Origin: Limenecus sp048360435
GTDB taxonomy: Bacteria; Cyanobacteriota; Vampirovibrionia; Gastranaerophilales; Gastranaerophilaceae
Direction of reading: 5' to 3'
Length of the DNA stretch: 64,000 nt
NCBI GenBank assembly: GCA_048360435.1
Contig: DBGCOP010000025.1
Location: 39,434-103,433 of the forward strand
Part shown: in pieces, positions 17,323 to 25,122 of the stretch
Numbering within the stretch: position 1 is the stretch's first letter
Layout of the letters: each line of letters begins with the position of its first letter
The notes under the pieces: model-generated
The model's database searches: none
Seen by the model: only the letters and a program-made list of their open reading frames with translations
What the model was told of the DNA's origin: nothing
Translations under genes and position numbers: made by a program

Positions 17323-18465
17323 ATGGCAGAAAAAAATAAAAAAGAAAAAATTAAAGTAGCCTTCCCTCATATGGGAAATATTTATGTTGCATGGGGCTCA
17401 GCTTTGAGAAGACTCGGCGTAGAACCTTATATTCCGCCTTATTCAAGTAAAAGAACCCTGTCTTTAGGCACAAAAAACAGCCCCGAGTCAATCTGTCTGC
17501 CATACAAACTTATCCTCGGAAACTTCATCGAAGCAATCGAAGGCGGAGCCGACTATGTGGCTATGATTTCTTCACCGGGAATCTGCCGTCTTGGTGAATA
17601 CGGAGCAGGTATCCAAAACACTCTTGAAGACATGGGCTATCATGCAAACTATGTCGAACTCCAGCTCTATGACGGAATCAAAGGAATGTTCAGATTCCTG
17701 ACAGAATTAACAGGGGTAAAAAATCCGATAACAATTATCAGAGCAATTATCTTTGCATTCAGAAAAGTTTTTGCTGCTGACAGAATGGAGAACCTCCTCG
17801 CATACTATCGTGCAAGAGAAGTAAAAACAGGCTCCGCAGAACGCGCCTTCAAAAGCGGAATGAAACTTATCTATGAAGCAAACCACACAAAAGACCTAAA
17901 AAAAGCAGAAAAGCTAGCTGCTGCGGAAATGAAAAAAATTGAAATCGACCCCAACAGAGAGATTTTATACGTAGATTTGACAGGTGAAATCTACATGGTT
18001 CAAGACCCGTTCTCAAACCAGAACATAGAAAGAGAACTGGGCAGAATGGGTGTCGAAACGAGAAGAACACTGACAATTTCAAGTTTCTTAAAAGATGCAA
18101 TTATTCCGAAAATGTTTGTAAAAGGAGAAACTCACCTCGAACGCGCAATCCGTCTTGCGAAACCTTACCTCAGAAGAGACATAGGCGGTGATTCTCTTGA
18201 GTGCGTTTCTGATATTATTTTTGCAAATGAAAACGGAAAAGACGGAATCATTCACATCAGCCCGTTCACATGTATGCCGGAAATTATGTCACAAAACTTC
18301 TTCCCTGCAATGAGAGAAAACTGTGATATTCCGATTTTGCCTCTTATCATGGACGAACAATCAGGAAAAGCCGGATATATCACACGTCTTGAGGCTTTTG
18401 TAGACCTTATGAGAAGACGCAAAAGAAGAAAAGAACAAAAACTCGCTGAACAAACAGCAAAATAA
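17323..18465 (+). CDS. 2-hydroxyacyl-CoA dehydratase/activase-related protein (COG3581/DUF2229 type)
   Basis: A 380-residue soluble protein of the family related to subunit D of 2-hydroxyglutaryl-CoA dehydratase and often fused to or encoded beside its ATP-dependent activator. Visible motifs are VAFPHMGNIYVAW near the N-terminus, SPESICLPYKLILGNF with a probable iron-sulphur cysteine, and SSPGICRLGEYG with a second. No activator gene (BcrAD/BadFG type) is next to it. A TATAAT at 17287-17292 with a poor -35 lies upstream. The substrate is unknown; members also occur in anaerobes without amino-acid fermentation. Family call is good, function uncertain. Confidence 0.7.
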   Translation: MAEKNKKEKIKVAFPHMGNIYVAWGSALRRLGVEPYIPPYSSKRTLSLGTKNSPESICLPYKLILGNFIEAIEGGADYVAMISSPGICRLGEYGAGIQNTLEDMGYHANYVELQLYDGIKGMFRFLTELTGVKNPITIIRAIIFAFRKVFAADRMENLLAYYRAREVKTGSAERAFKSGMKLIYEANHTKDLKKAEKLAAAEMKKIEIDPNREILYVDLTGEIYMVQDPFSNQNIERELGRMGVETRRTLTISSFLKDAIIPKMFVKGETHLERAIRLAKPYLRRDIGGDSLECVSDIIFANENGKDGIIHISPFTCMPEIMSQNFFPAMRENCDIPILPLIMDEQSGKAGYITRLEAFVDLMRRRKRRKEQKLAEQTAK

Positions 18466-18496
18466 CCCCGAAAAATTTTACACCAAGGAGACATTA

Positions 18497-19030
18497 ATGA
18501 AAATTACATCTGTAAAAAATGCTCATATACCGAGCTTCAAAGCCCGTTTTGTTTACGACGATAATCTTGAAAAATTCGCAAAAAAACTGATTGATGCGGA
18601 CAATGGAGACTTTGACGAACTTTTGATTGCACAAAAATCGCTCGAGGCAGAAGACTCTGATACAAAATTGCATTTGAAAGAAGACGGAAACAGAGTCGTA
18701 GTCGAAATCGAAAACCCCGTAAAACGCCAATCAAAATCAATCTCGGCAGGAGTTGAAAAACATGATTTTTCATACAGACACGGAAGAAATCAGGCACTGT
18801 TCGGGCTTATGAAAATTGCAGACCCGTCATCCGCCGAAAGCAGACAGCTTTTCGGAAGATATGTTCCTGATGATGAAGCGCAGGAAAGATTGTGGCGTAG
18901 TGAAATTGCAGTAGACAAAGAAAAATCAAAAAACCCGTTCTGGCAAATGTCATGTGAAGAAGAAACACCTGCTGTCAAAAGAGCAGCAAAACTTGCGTTT
19001 CTGGCTCTTGGATGCAGTGACTTCGATTAA
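18497..19030 (+). CDS. Unknown protein, 177 aa
   Basis: I do not recognise a domain. It has a strong AAGGAG Shine-Dalgarno and lies 31 bp after the dehydratase-like gene. The N-terminus MKITSVKNAHIPSFKARF contains a short x-x-F-K-A motif of a kind I recall at the start of many lineage-specific Gastranaerophilales proteins. The rest is charged and soluble, with no membrane helix. A regular coding pattern and good ribosome binding site make it a real gene. Confidence 0.65.
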   Translation: MKITSVKNAHIPSFKARFVYDDNLEKFAKKLIDADNGDFDELLIAQKSLEAEDSDTKLHLKEDGNRVVVEIENPVKRQSKSISAGVEKHDFSYRHGRNQALFGLMKIADPSSAESRQLFGRYVPDDEAQERLWRSEIAVDKEKSKNPFWQMSCEEETPAVKRAAKLAFLALGCSDFD

Positions 19031-19039
19031 AAACGTAAA

Positions 19040-19219
19040 TTAGAGCAAGCCTTTTTCTTCGATAAATTTTATCATCAAAATTTCAAGATTTTGGGTAACT
19101 TTTCCGTTTGTTTGTGCACAGGCTGCTTTGAAAAGTTCCCACAATTCATTATTAAACATAAGCGTGACTTTTCTGTCTTTGTTGTTGGTCAGCTTTATAA
19201 TTTTCACGGCATTGCTCAT
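19040..19219 (-). CDS. Small ribbon-helix-helix-like protein, 59 aa
   Basis: A short minus-strand frame starting ATG at 19219 and ending TAA at 19040. The translation begins MSNAVKIIKLTNNKDRK, then VTLMFNNELWELFKAACAQ, then a helix ending in FIEEKGLL. A strand, then helix-turn-helix, is the layout of Arc/CopG-type ribbon-helix-helix DNA-binding proteins and antitoxins. It is convergent with the 177-aa gene and faces a 96-aa gene on the other side. No obvious Shine-Dalgarno precedes it. It may be an autoregulator or an antitoxin; no toxin was identified. Confidence 0.5.
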   Translation of the reverse strand: MSNAVKIIKLTNNKDRKVTLMFNNELWELFKAACAQTNGKVTQNLEILMIKFIEEKGLL

Positions 19220-19343
19220 AATATAATAGTATTTTTTTTACACATTATAAACAACCAGACTGTTTATACATATTTTTATACATATAAAATTACGTATAAA
19301 AAAACAGGTATTTTGTATAAAAAATTCTTTCTATAATTTAAAA

Positions 19344-19634
19344 ATGAAAGAAAAACCAGTCATAATAATAGACTTCGACACAGCAATATACAAAAACAAC
19401 AAAGGCAGGTTCTACCGAACAAAAAACGACACCTCAGAAATTCCCAAAGTGAACAAAAAACTCAAACTCCTCTTTGATTCGCTCAAACAAAATTTCAAAG
19501 TTGTTCTCTGTTCAAAAAAAAATATGCACACAGCAGTACGCTGGATTGAAAAGAACAAACTCCATAAACACTGCCTCTATATGTTAAGATGTGACAAAAA
19601 ACTGAGACACACTTTTTTTATCAACAAATTTTAA
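19344..19634 (+). CDS. Small HAD-like protein, 96 aa
   Basis: A lysine-rich 96-residue protein. IIIDFDTAIY (residues 7-16) resembles motif I of the HAD phosphatase fold, DxD, and VVLCSKKNMHTAVRWIEKN resembles motif II with its following helix. The later lysine and acidic motifs of full HAD enzymes are not evident, so it may be a truncated or binding-only version. Codon use is more AT-rich than neighbours. It stands alone between a ribbon-helix-helix-like gene and an M16 peptidase. Confidence 0.5.
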   Translation: MKEKPVIIIDFDTAIYKNNKGRFYRTKNDTSEIPKVNKKLKLLFDSLKQNFKVVLCSKKNMHTAVRWIEKNKLHKHCLYMLRCDKKLRHTFFINKF

Positions 19635-19636
19635 AT

Positions 19637-19674
19637 CACACATGTTTTTGTTAAGATTTATAAAACATGATGTG
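19637..19674 (+). terminator. Hairpin after the small HAD-like gene
   Basis: CACACATGTTTT (19637-19648) can pair with AAAACATGaTGTG (19662-19674) with one bulged base. It follows the stop codon by 2 bp, but no long U-run follows, so termination is only possible. Confidence 0.3.
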
Positions 19675-19722
19675 TCAGGGTGTTAATTTTTAATCTTGCC
19701 GGAACTTTAAGAAAACAAGGAA

Positions 19723-22662
19723 GTGTTTCAAGGGTCTATGAAATTAAGTATTCTTAATTTACAAAACAATTTTAATAAAGTGCCTGTGCATAAGAACTTT
19801 GCCGCACAAAATCCAATCTCTCAGACGGCACCGACACAGATGAAAGTTCACGATGCTGAACCGGATATCTCAAGTGCTGCTTCACAAACAAACGGAACAA
19901 GCGCGGCTGAGGCTCTCAAAGCCCAAAATCTTGCACAGGCGCCTATGCCATACAAATATATAGGCGAAATAGAGCTTCCTTTCAGTGAAAATGCAAAATT
20001 CTACAAAATGGCAAACGGTCAAAAAGTCGTTCTCCTGAACAAAAAAGGCCCGACAGTTCTGAAATCCTACTTTAACGTAGGCTCAATGAACGAACCTGAT
20101 GACAAAAGAGGAATAAGCCACTTTAACGAGCACATGGCGTTCAATGGAACCACAGACGGGCTGAGCGCAGGTGAATTCTTCAAAATTGTAAACAACATGG
20201 GTGCTATGACAAACGCCTCAACAGGCTTCTCTCAAACAGACTACTACATCTCATCACAGCTTTTGAACGATAAAGACTGGGAAACTTCTGTTTCTATCCA
20301 GTCGAAAATGCTCCAGTCACCTGCTCATACACCTGAAATGGTGGAAAAAGAAAAAGGCCCCGTAACCTCTGAAATCAGCATGGTCGGCGACAGACCCGAA
20401 AATACGGCAATGAACAGCTGTATCAAAAATCTCTTCCAAATCAAAACAACTTCCCCTGACCTTGTTGCAGGCTCCGTTGCAAACATCAACAGGCTGACAA
20501 ATAAAGATACCCTTGACTATTACAACCTCTGGTACACTCCGGACAACTGCACAACCGTTGTTACAGGCGAAGTGGACGAAAAAACAGCAATAGACACAAT
20601 CGCAAAGTATTTCAACAAGTTCAAATCAGTTCCTGTCGAAAACAGAAAATATGAAGAATTCAAACCGATTCAAACCCCTGTGCGCACAGATTTAAGAATG
20701 CCAAAAGCGCAAGCCAGCACAATCGTAATGGGATTTTCAGGACCCCAAAACAGCAACGCAAAAGAAATGATTATGCTTGAATTGTTACTGGCATCAATGC
20801 TTGGCTATAAAGGTGCAAGAATCAGCAAATCATTAAACAAAGAACAATCAGGCGCATCAATGAACATTGAAAGGGTCGGAAACAGACCGCAAGACCCAAA
20901 AGCCATTATCATTGCAGCACAGACTTCGCCTGAAAAAACAGAAAAAGTAATCAAAACAATCTATGACGAAATCAACAAACTCGCCTACAAACCGCTCACT
21001 CAAGAAGAACTGGACATCAGCAAAAAATATCTGAAAATGACCTACTCTCAGATTTCAGAAAATTCACAGCTGCTCAACAGCCTGATAGGCAATGCACTGC
21101 TTGATGAGAACCTCGATTACATAGAAAAATACATACCTATTCTGGAAAACATCACACCACAGGACATTTCAGAGTTTGCAAAAAAATATCTCGACCTCAA
21201 CAAAGTTTCACTCTCTGTTGTTCATCCCGATTCCGTCAGCAATTCCGACCTGATGAATAACTATCTGAAAACGAATCAGGGCTTCTCTCAAAATATGCCT
21301 GTTCAAGGTGTTGCCCACAAGACACCGGCACTGACATCTTTTAAAGGCAGAATCGAAGACAAAACCTTTGACACGGAAAAAATCAAACAATACAAGCTCG
21401 CAAACAACATGGAGGTTGTTTTAAACCCCAACACCTCTGACATTGCCTGCTCAAACATTACGCTTGAAGCAAAAGGTCCGGCAAATGTAAAACCGGCAGT
21501 TCCTTTGATTCTGTCAGTAATTCTGACAGAAGGTTCAAAAAACAAAAACTACGACTTGTTTTACGACAAAATTCACAAAGCAGGAATGAACCTCAATTTT
21601 TCAGCAGGTTTTTCAAGTATATCCGCCTCAAGCCAGTCGCTCTCTCAAGACCTCGACACTGCACTTGACTCAATTAAAGAAGTTTTCACAGAACCCAGAA
21701 TGACACCCGAAAGCTTCAATTTCGCAAAAAAACTCGTCAAAGAGTCTCTTTTGAACACTGAAACAAGCGCAATGGATTTGTCTTTGGAAAAACTCTTCCC
21801 GAACAGACCGCAGACAGCTTCAAGAGAAGAAGCATTAAAGTCGATTGACAGTATAACTCTTGAGGAAGTAAAAGGATTGTTTGAATACATAAAAAACAAC
21901 TCTATGGCAAAAGCAGTTGTTACTGCACCGTTTGAAAAAAATCAGGAAATCGAAAAATCCGTTTTGAATAAACTCTCAATCGGATTAAACACATTCAAGC
22001 CTTTTCAAATAGGTTATTTCCCCCTTTATTCAGACCTTGAAAAAGACAAAGTCATAACAAAATCTCTGCCCGTAAAACAGGCTGATATTGTTCATGCTTT
22101 TAAATTCAAAACAAACCACAACCCCAAAGATCATATGACTTTTTATCTTCTAAACACAATCCTCGGCGACGGGCCGTATTCAAGACTCTTCAACGACCTT
22201 AGAGAAAAACAAAAGCTCGCCTACCGTGTTGAATCTGACCTTGATTTTATGGGAGATTCCGGAATAATCGCGCTCGGCATAAAAACCACAACAGATGACA
22301 AAGAAGCAAATGACATAAAATATGACAACGTTGAAAAGTCTTTGAACGGCTTCAAAAACCATATACAAAAGATTATGAATGAAAAAGTTTCTCAAGAAGA
22401 ACTCAACGGTGCAAAATTGAGAATGAAAACAAAACTCCTGAACTCGATTGAGTCCTCTGCATCACAAACAGCCGTGCTCAGCGATTCAAAAGAAAGTATC
22501 TACGGAGTCAAAGCAACCGAAGAAAAACTCAGACTCATTGACTCAATCACGCCCGATGACATTCAAAACGCAGCAAAATATATCTTCTCAAAACCTTCGG
22601 TAACAACTGTCATCGCCAGTGAAGATACATTAAAAAATTCTGTTATAAAACCGACAGACTAG
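19723..22662 (+). CDS. M16-family zinc metallopeptidase, two-domain
   Basis: A 979-residue pitrilysin/processing-peptidase relative. The inverted zinc motif HFNEH is at residues 133-137, and the distal glutamates fall in EKEKGPVTSEI about 80 residues later. The second M16 half (about 560-960) lacks the HxxEH motif, as is normal; YSRLFNDLREKQKLAYRV is its conserved region. The first ~80 residues are Gln/Asn/Ala-rich and are not a signal peptide. Start may be GTG at 19723 or ATG at 19738; the second gives MKLSILNLQNNFNKVP. Comparable enzymes degrade small peptides in the cytoplasm or periplasm. Substrate unknown. Confidence 0.88.
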   Translation: MFQGSMKLSILNLQNNFNKVPVHKNFAAQNPISQTAPTQMKVHDAEPDISSAASQTNGTSAAEALKAQNLAQAPMPYKYIGEIELPFSENAKFYKMANGQKVVLLNKKGPTVLKSYFNVGSMNEPDDKRGISHFNEHMAFNGTTDGLSAGEFFKIVNNMGAMTNASTGFSQTDYYISSQLLNDKDWETSVSIQSKMLQSPAHTPEMVEKEKGPVTSEISMVGDRPENTAMNSCIKNLFQIKTTSPDLVAGSVANINRLTNKDTLDYYNLWYTPDNCTTVVTGEVDEKTAIDTIAKYFNKFKSVPVENRKYEEFKPIQTPVRTDLRMPKAQASTIVMGFSGPQNSNAKEMIMLELLLASMLGYKGARISKSLNKEQSGASMNIERVGNRPQDPKAIIIAAQTSPEKTEKVIKTIYDEINKLAYKPLTQEELDISKKYLKMTYSQISENSQLLNSLIGNALLDENLDYIEKYIPILENITPQDISEFAKKYLDLNKVSLSVVHPDSVSNSDLMNNYLKTNQGFSQNMPVQGVAHKTPALTSFKGRIEDKTFDTEKIKQYKLANNMEVVLNPNTSDIACSNITLEAKGPANVKPAVPLILSVILTEGSKNKNYDLFYDKIHKAGMNLNFSAGFSSISASSQSLSQDLDTALDSIKEVFTEPRMTPESFNFAKKLVKESLLNTETSAMDLSLEKLFPNRPQTASREEALKSIDSITLEEVKGLFEYIKNNSMAKAVVTAPFEKNQEIEKSVLNKLSIGLNTFKPFQIGYFPLYSDLEKDKVITKSLPVKQADIVHAFKFKTNHNPKDHMTFYLLNTILGDGPYSRLFNDLREKQKLAYRVESDLDFMGDSGIIALGIKTTTDDKEANDIKYDNVEKSLNGFKNHIQKIMNEKVSQEELNGAKLRMKTKLLNSIESSASQTAVLSDSKESIYGVKATEEKLRLIDSITPDDIQNAAKYIFSKPSVTTVIASEDTLKNSVIKPTD

Positions 22663-22663
22663 T

Positions 22664-23059
22664 TTAGTTTTCATATTGAGAATATTCTTTTGACTCTTCT
22701 TCCCACTCTTCTCTTTCAACCTTGTGGGCGTGAGACCAGAATTTTTCAATTGCATACATTTCACGTTCTTCTCTGTGAAGAATATGCACGATTACATCAC
22801 CGTAATCAAGAAGATTCCATCTGTTTTTCAGGTCATTTTCTTCACCTGCCGGCAATCTGTCAAAGAGGTGTTTGATTCTGTCTCTGACATAACCTGTGAG
22901 TGCTTTTACCTGTGTATTTGTGTCAGCAGAACAGATTACAAAATAATCCGCAAGTACAGACACGTTGCTTATATTCAAAATTGTAATATCTTTCGCAAGT
23001 TTGTCATCAAGAATTCTCGCTGCAATGCTTGCCAGTTTATATGAACTTATTTCAGCCAA
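22664..23059 (-). CDS. rsfS: Ribosomal silencing factor RsfS
   Basis: A 131-residue protein that binds L14 and blocks subunit joining in starvation. Family motifs are DITILNISNVSVLADYFVICSA, TNTQVKALTGYV and WNLLDYGDVIVHILHREER. The start is a TTG at 23059, preceded by AGGGAAAG; no in-frame ATG fits. The C-terminal ~20 residues are acidic and variable. It is convergent with the M16 peptidase (1 bp apart) and lies 72 bp after an mscS-type gene on the same strand. A heptamer repeat occupies its leader. Confidence 0.93.
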   Translation of the reverse strand: MAEISSYKLASIAARILDDKLAKDITILNISNVSVLADYFVICSADTNTQVKALTGYVRDRIKHLFDRLPAGEENDLKNRWNLLDYGDVIVHILHREEREMYAIEKFWSHAHKVEREEWEEESKEYSQYEN

Positions 23060-23067
23060 TTTCTTTC

Positions 23068-23101
23068 CCTTTTTCCTTTTTCCTTTTTCTTTTTTCTTTT
23101 T
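23068..23101 (-). repeat. Heptamer simple-sequence repeat in the rsfS leader
   Basis: On the plus strand CCTTTTT is repeated three times (23068-23088), followed by two degenerate units (CTTTTTT, CTTTTT) in the same 7-bp register. On the coding strand this is a polypurine (AAAAAGG) run ending 8 bp before the TTG start of rsfS; it holds several possible Shine-Dalgarno cores. Confidence 0.75.
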
Positions 23102-23131
23102 AGACTCTATTTATTCTATCATGAAAAAATT

Positions 23132-23992
23132 TCATTCCGCTTTTTCAATATGCAAAGTTCTTTGAGGGAAAGGAATTTCAATTCCGAGTTCATCAAATTT
23201 CTTCTTTATTTCTTTGTTGAAAGCTCTTCCGACATACCACTGTTTTATCGGGTTTGTGCGGTATCTTGCACGAATTACAACAGCAGAATCTCCGAACTCT
23301 TCAAGCCCCAGAATCTCAAGAGGAGCAAGAATCTCGTCTTTGTAAGGCGAGTTTTCTCTAAAATCTTTATCCAGCTGCTCCAGTACGCCGATTACATTAT
23401 CCACATCCTCTTTGTAAGCAACACCTATGTCAAATACATAATAAGAATATTCTCTGGAATAATTTGTAACTATATCAATCATACCGTTTCTTATGTAATG
23501 AACCCTGCCTTGAAGGTCACGAAGCTGAACAAGCTTTATATCAGCTTTTTCAACAACACCCTTATGACCTGAAATTTCGACAAAATCACCGACTCTTACC
23601 TGCCCTTCAAGAAGAAGAGAAAATCCCGTGATTATGTCAGAGAAGAATCTCTGTGCACCAAACCCGACAGCAACACCGACAACGCCTGCCGCCGTAAGTA
23701 TAGGTCTTATATCAATACCCAGATTGTTCAGGATAAACATTATTGCAAAAGCAATTATTATTGTGTCTGTTATTGATTTTATAATTGACTTCAAAGTTGC
23801 CAGCTGTTTTCTGAATTCATAATCATCTTTGTACCTGCACAATCTATCCAAAAGCCTTTCAATAAAAGCATTTGCAATTCTTATAACAATAAGAAAGAAT
23901 AAAACATGCAAAAGTGTGACAAAAAACTTGTTGTGCAAAAAATCAGGAAGAAGATGTATAAGAAAATTCGATTTTTCAATTATTTCAAACAT
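23132..23992 (-). CDS. Small-conductance mechanosensitive channel, MscS family
   Basis: A 286-residue inner-membrane channel. There are three hydrophobic segments (about 25-42, 68-88, 92-120). The pore helix is rich in Gly/Ala, AAGVVGVAVGFGAQRFFSD, the standard MscS pattern. The beta-domain has VRVGDFVEISGHKGVVEK. The C-terminal alpha/beta part ends with GIEIPFPQRTLH, a typical MscS end. It probably protects against osmotic downshock. It is divergent from trpS. Confidence 0.93.
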   Translation of the reverse strand: MFEIIEKSNFLIHLLPDFLHNKFFVTLLHVLFFLIVIRIANAFIERLLDRLCRYKDDYEFRKQLATLKSIIKSITDTIIIAFAIMFILNNLGIDIRPILTAAGVVGVAVGFGAQRFFSDIITGFSLLLEGQVRVGDFVEISGHKGVVEKADIKLVQLRDLQGRVHYIRNGMIDIVTNYSREYSYYVFDIGVAYKEDVDNVIGVLEQLDKDFRENSPYKDEILAPLEILGLEEFGDSAVVIRARYRTNPIKQWYVGRAFNKEIKKKFDELGIEIPFPQRTLHIEKAE

Positions 23993-24037
23993 AAAAAACT
24001 CCTTTTGTCTTTATTAATCTTATTAGATAAATACTAA

Positions 24038-24066
24038 AATACAACTCACCATATTTGTTATATAAT
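24038..24066 (+). promoter_or_regulatory. Possible trpS promoter
   Basis: A perfect TATAAT (24061-24066) follows AATACA (24038-24043) by 17 bp. The -35 is weak. The trpS ATG is 28 bp downstream, with TAAGGA as ribosome binding site. Confidence 0.4.
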
Positions 24067-24094
24067 TAAATAGAAATCAGGATAAGGAACTAAA

Positions 24095-25120
24095 ATGACA
24101 GACACAAATAAAAAAGGCAGAATCGTATCAGGAATGCGCCCCACAGGCAGACTTCACCTCGGACATTACCTCGGAGTGCTCACAAACTGGGTAAAACTTC
24201 AAGAAGAATTTGAATGTTTTTTCTTTGTGGCTGACTGGCACGCCCTGACAACAAAGTTTGACTGTACCGAGAATCTCAAAGAAGACACAAGAAATGTTGT
24301 GCTCGACTGGCTCGCAGCAGGAATTAATCCGGAAAAAGCACATATTTACATCCAGTCTCACGTTCCTCAAACAGCAGAACTTCACGTTTATTTAAGCATG
24401 ATTACTCCGCAAAACTGGGTGGAAAGAGACCCCACCTTGAAAGACCTTGCAAAAATGATTCGCACAGAAGGTGAAAACAAACCGAACGTGAGCTACGGGC
24501 TTATGGGTTATCCTGTTTTAATGGCAGCAGACATTATGACCTTCAATGTAGACTATGTACCCGTCGGAATAGATCAGGTTGCACACATTGAAATAGCCAG
24601 AGACATCGCAAGACGTTTCAACAATATTTACAAGACTGATTTCTTCACAGAGGCAAAACCCAAACTTACTGAAATACCTTTGCTCAAAGGTGTTGACGGT
24701 CAAAAGATGGGTAAATCCTTCCACAATGACATAAAAATTTCAGACTCGGAAGAAGATACAGCCAAAAAAGTTATGAAAGCCATAACAGACAGAAGCAGAG
24801 CAAGAAAAGACGACCCGGGTCATCCTGACAAATGTGAAGTTGCTTTTTCTTACTGGAAAGCTTTTGCTGATGAAGAAAAAATTAAACAGGTACAGGAAGA
24901 ATGTATCGCAGGAAAACGCGGCTGTGCGGACTGCAAACGAGAACTCGGCGCATTAATGAATGAGAAACTTCGTCCTATACGTGAAAGAAGAAAGTATTAC
25001 GAAGAACATCCTGAAATCGTAGATGAAATTATCAAAAAAGGCAACGCAAAAGCAAGAGAAGAAGCGGAAAAAGTGCTTCAAGGCGTAAGAAAAGCTATGC
25101 GCATGCCGGATTGCAGATAA
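24095..25120 (+). CDS. trpS: Tryptophanyl-tRNA synthetase
   Basis: A 341-residue class I aminoacyl-tRNA synthetase that charges tRNA-Trp. The HIGH-type motif is GRLHLGHYLG (18-27) and the KMSKS-type motif GQKMGKS (near 207). DYVPVGIDQVAHIEIARDIA is the conserved Trp-binding stretch. The C-terminal domain has GCADCKREL and a basic tail. First gene of an overlapping trpS-coaBC-nif3-exported protein operon. Confidence 0.97.
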   Translation: MTDTNKKGRIVSGMRPTGRLHLGHYLGVLTNWVKLQEEFECFFFVADWHALTTKFDCTENLKEDTRNVVLDWLAAGINPEKAHIYIQSHVPQTAELHVYLSMITPQNWVERDPTLKDLAKMIRTEGENKPNVSYGLMGYPVLMAADIMTFNVDYVPVGIDQVAHIEIARDIARRFNNIYKTDFFTEAKPKLTEIPLLKGVDGQKMGKSFHNDIKISDSEEDTAKKVMKAITDRSRARKDDPGHPDKCEVAFSYWKAFADEEKIKQVQEECIAGKRGCADCKRELGALMNEKLRPIRERRKYYEEHPEIVDEIIKKGNAKAREEAEKVLQGVRKAMRMPDCR

Positions 25121-25122
25121 CT

